The position numbers and the translations under genes are program-made. This document shows positions 1 to 5,891 of a stretch of DNA of 14,032 nt, piece by piece. Source of the stretch: Cytophagia bacterium (lineage in GTDB: Bacteria > Bacteroidota > Bacteroidia > Cytophagales > Cyclobacteriaceae); assembly GCA_013373005.1 (NCBI GenBank), contig JABXIP010000152.1:1-14032 (forward strand), in the 5' to 3' direction. The notes beneath the pieces are model-generated. The model was not told where the DNA came from. It made no database searches and saw only the letters and a program-made list of their open reading frames with translations. Numbering within the stretch: the first letter of the stretch is position 1; every line of letters begins with the position of its first letter.

Positions 1-5
1 CCTCC

Positions 6-104
6 GTCCTTCGGACACCTCCGCCAGCGGAGGACATTCTTGCCAGCCGAAGCTGTAGTGGATTTATTATCCCCCGCTGGCGGGCGTGGACTGGCTAGAA
101 ATAA
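6..104. repeat. Cluster of short GC-rich palindromes (REP-like)
   Basis: Three hairpin-forming palindromes lie within about 100 bp: GTCC-TTC-GGAC at 6-16, CCTCCGC-CA-GCGGAGG at 18-33 and CCCGC-TG-GCGGG at 73-84. The core GCTGGCGG / CCGCCAGC recurs in both larger ones, and GCCAG at 42-46 can pair with CTGGC at 91-95 to enclose the third. The stretch is far richer in GC than its surroundings. It lies directly downstream of the minus-strand helicase gene, so it may serve as a transcript end, but no T-run follows. A dispersed intergenic repeat family is the better guess. The left edge is cut by the window. Confidence 0.55.
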
Positions 105-110
105 AGGTTT

Positions 111-1343
111 CTATCTTTTCTTCTTCCTCTTTTTGAAAGGTGCAGCTTCAGCGTCCTTCATCAGCTTGCGCCAGTCTTTTGAATCATCTTCGGTAAGCTC
201 TTTGATTAGTTGGTAATCTCCTTTGCTCAGTTCTAATCGCTCAATAGGCTCCGTTAGACTTTCTTCAATTTGGCTGAGCACTTCCTTTTCCTCCTTACTG
301 CAGAATGAAATAGCCTGTCCCTTTTGAGTTCCTCTTCCTGTTCTGCCCACACGGTGAACATATTGTTCGGCACTTTCAGGCAAATCATAGTTTATTACCT
401 GATCTACATTTGGAATGTCGATGCCTCTGGCACTAATGTCTGTTGCAATCAAAACTTTCAGTTGCCCAGACCTGAACCGACTCATGGTCTCTTCTCGCTG
501 CTTTTGCTCCTTGTCGCTATGTAGTGTGTCGGTTTCTATTTCCACACGCTCCATGGCCTTCATTACCCTCTCGGCACGTACTTTGGTCCGAACGAAAACC
601 AACATTTTCTGATCGGGGTTATTCTTAATGAGGTTTTCAAGGAAGAATCGCTTGTCGTCCATTTCAACCATGGCCACAGCATGTTGTATGTTCTTCGCTA
701 CCGGATTCTTAGGCGATATCTGAATTCTAATGGCATTACTGACTAGAGAATAGGCCAGTTTTTTAATCTCTTCATCAATAGTGGCAGAGAAGAATAGCGT
801 TTGTCTTCTTTTAGGAATATGGCGCATCAGATCCCGAATATCTTTGATGAAGCCAAGCCCCAACATATGGTCTGCTTCATCGAGTATAAGTATCTCCAAA
901 AGAGATAGGTTCAAGTGACCCTGACTTACCAAATCGAACATTCTGCCCGGTGTTGCCACTAATACATCTACACCAGCATTGAGTTTCTGAATTTGTGGAT
1001 CCTGGGCAAGACCGCCATGAATAGCGAAGATACTCAGACCACTTCCTCTGCTCAATTCCTGAAAGCTCTGCTTGACCTGTTGAGCCAGCTCATGTGTAGG
1101 AACCATAACTAAACACCTTACCCCATTATGCCTAATCTTCGATTGCTTAGCCAGTAATCGCTCGATGGTTGGAATGGCAAATGCAGCAGTTTTACCTGTG
1201 CCGGTTTGAGCAATGGCCAAAACGTCTTCTTTCTTCAGAATAGCCGGAATGGCCTTGAATTGAATGTCTGTGGGCTTTTTGTATCCGAGATCAATAATGT
1301 TGGTCTTGATTACCTCGCTTATGGTGTAGTCGCTGAACTTCAT
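111..1343 (-). CDS. DEAD-box ATP-dependent RNA helicase (RhlE-like)
   Basis: This 410-residue protein is a cytoplasmic ATP-dependent RNA helicase of the RhlE type; that family unwinds short RNA duplexes in ribosome assembly, RNA decay and cold adaptation. Motifs appear in order: Q motif around residues 20-28, Walker A AQTGTGKT (45-52), motif Ia written PTHELA (82-87, usually PTRELA), GG (110-111), TPGR (131-134), DEAD (155-158), SAT (186-188), the helicase-C region with TDISARGID (301-309), and HRVGRTGR (330-337). The C-terminus is a short lysine/arginine tail, as in minimal RhlE proteins. I place the start at the ATG at 1343 (MKFSDY). A TTG three codons upstream is in frame, but it overlaps an exact TATCTTTG -7 element and is unlikely to be used. 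The gene diverges from the DUF922 gene. The family is certain; the physiological RNA target is not known. Confidence 0.95.
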   Translation of the reverse strand: MKFSDYTISEVIKTNIIDLGYKKPTDIQFKAIPAILKKEDVLAIAQTGTGKTAAFAIPTIERLLAKQSKIRHNGVRCLVMVPTHELAQQVKQSFQELSRGSGLSIFAIHGGLAQDPQIQKLNAGVDVLVATPGRMFDLVSQGHLNLSLLEILILDEADHMLGLGFIKDIRDLMRHIPKRRQTLFFSATIDEEIKKLAYSLVSNAIRIQISPKNPVAKNIQHAVAMVEMDDKRFFLENLIKNNPDQKMLVFVRTKVRAERVMKAMERVEIETDTLHSDKEQKQREETMSRFRSGQLKVLIATDISARGIDIPNVDQVINYDLPESAEQYVHRVGRTGRGTQKGQAISFCSKEEKEVLSQIEESLTEPIERLELSKGDYQLIKELTEDDSKDWRKLMKDAEAAPFKKRKKKR

Positions 1344-1349
1344 GCGCTG

Positions 1350-1357
1350 CAAAGATA
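1350..1357 (-). promoter_or_regulatory. Bacteroidota -7 element of the helicase gene
   Basis: Read on the minus strand this is TATCTTTG, an exact match to the Bacteroidota consensus TAnnTTTG. Only six bases separate it from the helicase ATG, so transcription would begin at or next to the start codon. I see no TTG at the usual -33 spacing; the nearest one gives a 13-bp spacer, which is short. Confidence 0.55.
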
Positions 1358-1379
1358 CCCTTTAGATATTCAAAATTGT

Positions 1380-1387
1380 TAGTTTTG
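1380..1387 (+). promoter_or_regulatory. Bacteroidota -7 element of the DUF922 gene
   Basis: TAGTTTTG is an exact TAnnTTTG match and lies six bases before the ATG at 1394, the same spacing as for the divergent helicase promoter. No clear -33 TTG is visible. The octamer recurs before the HTH gene at 8338-8345. Confidence 0.5.
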
Positions 1388-1393
1388 AGCGGT

Positions 1394-1963
1394 ATGCTTA
1401 AAAAGTCACTCTCCGTACTGATCTGGATTATGCTACTTCTGCCGATGGGAAAGGGAGGGAAGCTTTCTGCTCAATATCTGGAGGTTGATACTGCTTCATA
1501 TATAGAGTGGTCTGAAAATTTGTACTTGAACTGGCAAGACTATGTTTTCATGGAATTCGGGAGGGAAGATGGATCAGGTATGGCACTCACTTCAGTGAAA
1601 CATTCCGTTAGGGGTGGTATAGTTGGTGGTCAACCTAAATTCGAAGTGAAGGTACTCTTCGTTAAGAACGATTCCTGGACCACAGATTCAACAAGCATTA
1701 CTTTGCTTGCTCATGAAAAATTGCACTTCGATATAGCAGAACTTTATGGCCGGAAAATCAGAAGGCAGATTGATGAACTCTTTAAAAGAGGAGAGAGGGA
1801 TTTAAAAATTTACAATAAATATGTGAGGCAGCTTCTGGGCGACTTTAAACGCTTTTCTCATAATTATGATAAGGAAACACGTCATGGACGCGATTTTGAT
1901 AAGCAAAAAGTCTGGTTTGATAATGTTTATTCAGAATTGGAGAGGTTAAAACTATATTATTGA
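1394..1963 (+). CDS. DUF922-type secreted zinc-protease-like protein
   Basis: The 189-residue product starts with a hydrophobic signal sequence (about residues 4-27, probable cleavage after LSAQ) and is therefore exported. The core resembles the DUF922 family of predicted secreted zinc-dependent proteases: a tryptophan-rich N-terminal segment (WSENLYLNWQDY, 39-50), then HEKLH at 107-111, the HExxH zinc and catalytic motif, within LLAHEKLHFDIAELYGR. A C-terminal block, YDKETRHG followed by QKVW (158-174), is also typical of the family. No characterised substrate is known to me, so protease activity is inferred from the motif. I chose the ATG at 1394; an in-frame TTG at 1376 precedes it, but the -7 element lies between the two. 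It appears to be a single-gene transcript followed by an AT-rich hairpin. Confidence 0.8.
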   Translation: MLKKSLSVLIWIMLLLPMGKGGKLSAQYLEVDTASYIEWSENLYLNWQDYVFMEFGREDGSGMALTSVKHSVRGGIVGGQPKFEVKVLFVKNDSWTTDSTSITLLAHEKLHFDIAELYGRKIRRQIDELFKRGERDLKIYNKYVRQLLGDFKRFSHNYDKETRHGRDFDKQKVWFDNVYSELERLKLYY

Positions 1964-1970
1964 ATAATAT

Positions 1971-1998
1971 ATGTATTTAAATATGTTATTTAATACAT
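1971..1998 (+). terminator. AT-rich hairpin after the DUF922 gene
   Basis: The arms 1971-1982 and 1988-1998 pair over 11 bp with one bulged T at 1978 and a 5-nt loop. The hairpin begins eight bases after the stop codon, which suits a terminator, but the stem has a single G-C pair and no T-run follows, so it may be only a weak structure. Confidence 0.35.
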
Positions 1999-2275
1999 GT
2001 ATTAATTAGCTTAATTTGACGAACTGTGTTTCTCATTCAGTGTTATTTCACTTATTTTCATCAGTTGAAACGCTGTTGAGCTGTGAATTTAGAATAAGAG
2101 AGAGCACCAATGGAATGGACTGCTGCTGTTTAAATGGAACGAATTCCTACTCCACAACTGCATCAGTTATACCTCAGGAAATCATATAAGCAACCTGAGA
2201 AATTTGATAGCGAAATTCAGATAAATTAAGATAACTCTGTATTAGCCAGTCAGTAAAGCTTTCCAATAAAGGTGC

Positions 2276-2283
2276 TAAATTTG
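2276..2283 (+). promoter_or_regulatory. -7 element upstream of the LacI gene
   Basis: TAAATTTG matches TAnnTTTG exactly. It lies 57 bases before the LacI ATG, giving a leader of about 50 nt, unlike the leaderless-type promoters elsewhere in the window. No convincing -33 TTG is present at the expected distance. Confidence 0.5.
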
Positions 2284-2289
2284 ATATGG

Positions 2290-2302
2290 AAGTTCTGAAC
2301 TT
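2290..2302. promoter_or_regulatory. Palindrome at the expected transcription start, possible operator
   Basis: AAGTTC-T-GAACTT is a perfect 13-bp palindrome six bases downstream of the -7 element, where RNA synthesis should begin. A site here would block transcription if bound, so autoregulation by the LacI protein is possible. LacI-family operators usually have a central CG and even symmetry, which this lacks. I did not find the same sequence in the gap before the kinase gene. Confidence 0.3.
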
Positions 2303-2340
2303 TCTCAAAGGGTCTAAGCTCAACACTAGAATTGTGAACT

Positions 2341-3348
2341 ATGGCTATAACTATTAAAGACATTGCTACGGCATTGAATATTTCACCCTCTACTGTATCG
2401 AGGGCTTTGAATGATCACCCGAATATTAGTGAAGACACCAAAAAACTGGTTTCTGAGAAAGCTAAGGAGCTTAAGTATCAGACCAACTTCATAGCTGCCG
2501 GTCTAAGAACCAAAAGATCTAACTCTATTGGCATTCTAGTACCGCATATTACCAGCAACTTCTTTGCTTCGGCCATCGATGGTATTCAGAAAATAGTTAG
2601 TGAAAACGGCTATTTCTTAATCATCTGTCAGTCTAATGAGAATTATCACGATGAAATAGATCAGATAAAATCACTGCTCTCTTGTAAAGTGGAAGGTATA
2701 ATACTTTCTGTTTCCAGCGAAACCAAAGACTTTGAGCATTTGGAAACGCTACAGGCTTATGATGTGCCTTTCGTATTCTTCGATAGAATTGCTCCAGGCT
2801 TTGAAACCCCAACGGTTGAGGCCAATGATTTTACAGGAGGTTTTCAGGCCGTAGAGCACTTAATAAAAAGAGGAAGAAAGAAAATTGCTCACTTGGGTGG
2901 CCCTGGACTTTTGGGCATTTCTAAAAGTAGGTATGAGGGTTATCTCGAAGCTTTGAGAACCTATGATTATGAGATTAATGAAGACTTTGTAGTATTCACC
3001 AATCCTGATGAGGGTCATGAGGCAATCATTGAAAAGATGTTCGAGAACCCTAAAAACAGGCCAGATGCCCTTTTCACTTTTAGCGATGAATTGGCAGTAG
3101 AATGTATTCTTAAGCTTAAGAAAATGGGTCTCACTGTTCCAAGAGATGTTTCAGTGGTAGGTTTTGGTAATAGCAACCTTTGTGAAATTGTTGAACCACA
3201 CCTTACAAGTGTTACCCATGAGCCAATTAAAATGGGTGAAGCAGCAGCTGAATTACTCTTTAAAGTAATTCAGAAAAGACATATTCCACAGCACATGCTC
3301 AATATGAAGTTCGATTCACGAGTAGTAATCAGAGATTCTTCGAGATAA
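2341..3348 (+). CDS. LacI-family transcriptional regulator
   Basis: The 335-residue protein has the full LacI/GalR architecture and length. The N-terminal HTH (residues 3-25, with SPSTVSRALN as recognition region) is followed by the hinge (about 46-58, containing FIAAGLRT) and a periplasmic-binding-protein-like ligand domain starting at about residue 62 (SIGILVPHI). That domain carries typical blocks such as GRKKIAHLGG and PRDVSVVGFGN. It should be a cytoplasmic, sugar-responsive regulator. Its TAA stop overlaps the ATG of the GH16 gene in TAATG, so the two are cotranscribed and probably translationally coupled. The genes downstream suggest control of glucoside use; whether it represses or activates, and its ligand, cannot be read from the sequence. 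Confidence 0.93.
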   Translation: MAITIKDIATALNISPSTVSRALNDHPNISEDTKKLVSEKAKELKYQTNFIAAGLRTKRSNSIGILVPHITSNFFASAIDGIQKIVSENGYFLIICQSNENYHDEIDQIKSLLSCKVEGIILSVSSETKDFEHLETLQAYDVPFVFFDRIAPGFETPTVEANDFTGGFQAVEHLIKRGRKKIAHLGGPGLLGISKSRYEGYLEALRTYDYEINEDFVVFTNPDEGHEAIIEKMFENPKNRPDALFTFSDELAVECILKLKKMGLTVPRDVSVVGFGNSNLCEIVEPHLTSVTHEPIKMGEAAAELLFKVIQKRHIPQHMLNMKFDSRVVIRDSSR

Positions 3349-4136
3349 TGAGAGGTCTTAAAGCTTTATTGTTCATCCTTCCGTGTATTATGATTGTCTC
3401 TTGCGGAGATAAGAGGGAACTGGTTTGGCAAGATGAATTCGATGGAAGAGAGCTTGATACCACCAAGTGGACTGCTTACGTTGGCGATGGTTGTCCACAG
3501 ATCTGTGGTTTCGGTAACAATGAGCTTCAGTATTATACAGATCGGCCAGAAAATGTAAGCCAGTCTCATGGAATCTTGACGATTACGGCCTTGGCAGATT
3601 CTTTTCGAACCAGAGGCTATTCGTCTGCTAAGTTGATCACCAAAGCCAAGGGCGATTGGAAATATGGTAGGGTAGAAGTTATGGCCCGCATTCCTAGCGG
3701 AAGAGGTAACTGGCCGGCTATCTGGATGCTCCCCACTGAAAACAATTATGGCGGCTGGCCAAGAAGTGGAGAGATAGACATTATAGAACATGTAGGTTTT
3801 GATCAGGGCAATATGCACGGCACAGTGCACACCGAGTCTTTCAATCATGTGAAAGGAACGCAAAAGGGAGATTCAGTACAGATAGCAGATATCTCAGAAC
3901 AATTTCATCTTTATGCCATAGAATGGACAGAGGATAAGATTGATTTCTACCTGGACGATCAGAAATATCACACCTTTGAAAATACCGGTAATGGCCCTGA
4001 TGATTGGCCGTTCGACCAACCATTCTATCTCATCCTAAACCTTGCTGTTGGTGGCAACTGGGGCGGTCAGAAGGGCGTTGCAAACGATATCTTTCCAAAC
4101 CGCTTCGAAATTGATTATGTTCGGGTCTACCAATAG
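3348..4136 (+). CDS. GH16 endo-beta-1,3-glucanase (laminarinase-like) lipoprotein
   Basis: The 262-residue product starts with a lipoprotein signal ending in the lipobox IVSC (Cys19), so it should be anchored in a membrane, probably facing the periplasm or cell surface. The rest is one GH16 jelly-roll domain with no extra carbohydrate-binding module. It begins with WQDEFDG at about 27-33 and carries the catalytic signature GEIDIIE (141-147): Glu142 nucleophile, Asp144 and Glu147 acid/base. This ExDxxE form with the extra residue is the one of laminarinases and beta-1,3(4)-glucanases. Other family blocks are WPAIWMLP (122-129) and LNLAVGGNWGG near the C-terminus. The expected activity is endo-cleavage of beta-1,3-glucan such as laminarin, releasing oligosaccharides. 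Its start overlaps the LacI stop by one base. A 107-bp gap separates it from the kinase gene. Confidence 0.9.
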   Translation: MRGLKALLFILPCIMIVSCGDKRELVWQDEFDGRELDTTKWTAYVGDGCPQICGFGNNELQYYTDRPENVSQSHGILTITALADSFRTRGYSSAKLITKAKGDWKYGRVEVMARIPSGRGNWPAIWMLPTENNYGGWPRSGEIDIIEHVGFDQGNMHGTVHTESFNHVKGTQKGDSVQIADISEQFHLYAIEWTEDKIDFYLDDQKYHTFENTGNGPDDWPFDQPFYLILNLAVGGNWGGQKGVANDIFPNRFEIDYVRVYQ

Positions 4137-4243
4137 TTGATTTAAAGTTTACCTATTTGGCCCTTTAGCATTTGCAATTATTGGTATATTAAACCTGTGA
4201 ACGCATTGACACTGCATTCTACCGATTTAGCTACTATGATACC

Positions 4244-5236
4244 ATGAGCAAACATTACAAAGTGGCTGTTATAGGCCCCATACCACGAGATCACATTACT
4301 ACTTACAGAGGAGAGGTAATAGAGAAGTACGGCTGTATTACACACCCTACCATTGGTTTGGCCCAACTGTTAGAAGGTAAGGGCACTGTTTATCCTATCT
4401 CCCATATTAGAAAGCAAGACACAGAGGCGGTTAAAGAGATTTTTGCTCCATATTCGGCCATAAATATGGCAGGGGTTTCCGATGAAGCCGACAGTGGAGA
4501 TGTAATCAAGCTGAAGTTTCTGGATCAGAACTTCCGTGTAGAGAAGCAGACCGCGTTCATGAATGCCATCATGCCTGCAGATTTGGCTCCTTTTCTGGAC
4601 TGCGATGCTTTTGTTTTTGTGCCCATTACTGATCATGAAATTGCACTCGATTCAGTAAAGTACCTCAAAGAACACTCCAAGGGAATCATCATTTTCGATG
4701 GCCATGGCCCAACTCACACCATGACCATTGGTGGCGATAGACACAAGAAGTTTTGGGTAGAAAGAGATCAATGGCTGCCCTATATAGATGTGCTCAAAAT
4801 GAATCTTGAAGAATCGTGGTGTACCTGGTATAAAAATGAGTACAAGGAAGACGAACTCACTGATTTGCTCGATAACATAGGTCAGGCTCATTTAAGGCCG
4901 ATGGCCGACTATATACTCGATAGAGGTCCAAAGGCTTTGATAATTACCACTGATTCAACTGGCTGTAAGGTTTTTACAAAAGAGAATGGCCAATTGAAGG
5001 AGGAATTCGTCAAAAGTATTTTCATGGAGCATGTGGTAGACACAACAGGCTGTGGCGACTCCTTTGCTGGAGGCTTAGCCTATGGACTTATGGACGGTGG
5101 AGATAATTTTGTCTTAGCCTCTATGTATGCCAATGCCTTGGGAGCCCAAAGAACCCAGGGAACTACCTTCGAAGTATTTAAGCCACTTTCTGAAACTGAA
5201 GAGATGATGAAAGCCAATTATCCCGAATTTAAATGA
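4244..5236 (+). CDS. PfkB-family carbohydrate kinase
   Basis: This 330-residue protein belongs to the PfkB/ribokinase superfamily. PfkB signature 2 is clear at 266-280 (DTTGCGDSFAGG), with Asp272 as the expected catalytic base and the GCGD anion hole; KMNLEE (185-190) fits the NxxE metal/phosphate motif. The N-terminal signature 1, normally GG followed by NxA for sugar binding, is not recognisable: the corresponding region reads THPTIGLAQLLEG (33-45). The phosphoryl acceptor is therefore uncertain. The gene overlaps the beta-phosphoglucomutase start by four bases (ATGA) and is in the GH65 operon, so the sugar released by GH65 phosphorolysis is a reasonable candidate substrate. I chose the ATG at 4244. 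I see no exact -7 element before it, so transcription may come through from the LacI promoter or from a divergent one. Confidence 0.85.
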   Translation: MSKHYKVAVIGPIPRDHITTYRGEVIEKYGCITHPTIGLAQLLEGKGTVYPISHIRKQDTEAVKEIFAPYSAINMAGVSDEADSGDVIKLKFLDQNFRVEKQTAFMNAIMPADLAPFLDCDAFVFVPITDHEIALDSVKYLKEHSKGIIIFDGHGPTHTMTIGGDRHKKFWVERDQWLPYIDVLKMNLEESWCTWYKNEYKEDELTDLLDNIGQAHLRPMADYILDRGPKALIITTDSTGCKVFTKENGQLKEEFVKSIFMEHVVDTTGCGDSFAGGLAYGLMDGGDNFVLASMYANALGAQRTQGTTFEVFKPLSETEEMMKANYPEFK

Positions 5237-5883
5237 CATTACCGAAAGCTTGCATTTTCGACCTGGATGGTGTGATTGTTGACACCGTTCCGGCACATTA
5301 TGTCGCCTGGAAAGCCATGGCCGATGAACTGAACATTCCTTTTAGCGAAACTGACAACGAGCAACTCAAAGGAGTGAGTCGTACAGAATCGATGAAGAGA
5401 ATCCTAGCGATGGGAGGCATTGAAAAGTCGAACATTGAAATAGAAGAAATGACCACGAAGAAGAATTATATCTATGTGGACATTATTTCTAAAATGACCC
5501 CTGAAGACGTTCTGCCTGGCGTGGTTCGTTTTCTAGATCTGCTCGACCAGAATCATATTCAAATAGCACTGGGTTCATCTAGCAAAAATGCACCTACCAT
5601 ATTGAAGGCAGTTGGTTTGGCTGATAGATTTAAAGTATCTGTAGATGGTAACCAGATATCGCATTCTAAACCACATCCTGAGGTGTTTCTTTTGGGAGCC
5701 GATAGAATGGGCTTAAATCCTTCAGAATGTGTGGTTTTTGAAGACGCTATTTCTGGCGTTCAGGCCGCAAAAAGAGGTAACTTTAAGTGTGTCGGAGTAG
5801 GAGACCCTCAAGTACTGAACGAAGCAGATTTGGTGGTTCCCGACATGAAGAATATCGATCTAACAATTTTTGAAAACATATAA
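5233..5883 (+). CDS. pgmB: Beta-phosphoglucomutase (HAD superfamily)
   Basis: The 216-residue cytoplasmic enzyme interconverts beta-glucose-1-phosphate and glucose-6-phosphate through an aspartyl-phosphate. The HAD motifs are present: FDLDGVIVDT with nucleophile Asp10 and acid/base Asp12, the GSSSKNA block (about 114-120), Lys in SKPHPEVF (about 144-151), and the metal-binding VFEDAISGVQAAK (about 168-180). The cap-domain sequence KGVSRTESMKRIL (about 46-58) is specific to beta-phosphoglucomutases among HAD phosphatases and contains the conserved phosphate-binding arginine. It overlaps the kinase gene by ATGA and lies eight bases before GH65. This pairing is the classic arrangement for using beta-glucose-1-phosphate made by inverting GH65 phosphorylases. 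Family and reaction are well supported. Confidence 0.93.
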   Translation: MTLPKACIFDLDGVIVDTVPAHYVAWKAMADELNIPFSETDNEQLKGVSRTESMKRILAMGGIEKSNIEIEEMTTKKNYIYVDIISKMTPEDVLPGVVRFLDLLDQNHIQIALGSSSKNAPTILKAVGLADRFKVSVDGNQISHSKPHPEVFLLGADRMGLNPSECVVFEDAISGVQAAKRGNFKCVGVGDPQVLNEADLVVPDMKNIDLTIFENI

Positions 5884-5891
5884 TCAACCTC

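Larger units (their letters stand above)
1964..2340. other. 377-bp AT-rich intergenic region
   Basis: This gap separates the DUF922 gene from the carbohydrate locus. It holds an AT-rich hairpin directly after the DUF922 gene, a CTCAGG/CCTGAG inverted repeat (2173-2178 and 2194-2199, 15-nt loop), an exact -7 element (2276-2283) and a palindrome just downstream of it. The only small ORF I found (2134-2229, 31 codons) has no features supporting it. I see no RNA gene or mobile element remnant in it. Confidence 0.6.

Noticed and set aside
1376..1393. TTG start extending the DUF922 protein by six residues
   Set aside because: It overlaps the exact -7 element, and the ATG at 1394 gives a normal signal peptide start.
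2134..2229. 31-codon ORF in the large intergenic gap
   Set aside because: It is a polar sequence with no signal, no membrane segment and no promoter or repeat support; likely chance.
3366..3863. Long minus-strand ORF of 165 codons within the GH16 gene
   Set aside because: It is fully antisense to a clear GH16 domain with an intact catalytic motif, has no recognisable domain, and reads like a frame shadow.
4137..4243. Separate promoter or LacI operator before the kinase gene
   Set aside because: I found no exact TAnnTTTG and no copy of the 2290-2302 palindrome; the CCAATAGTT/AATTATTGG pairing there has a very long loop.
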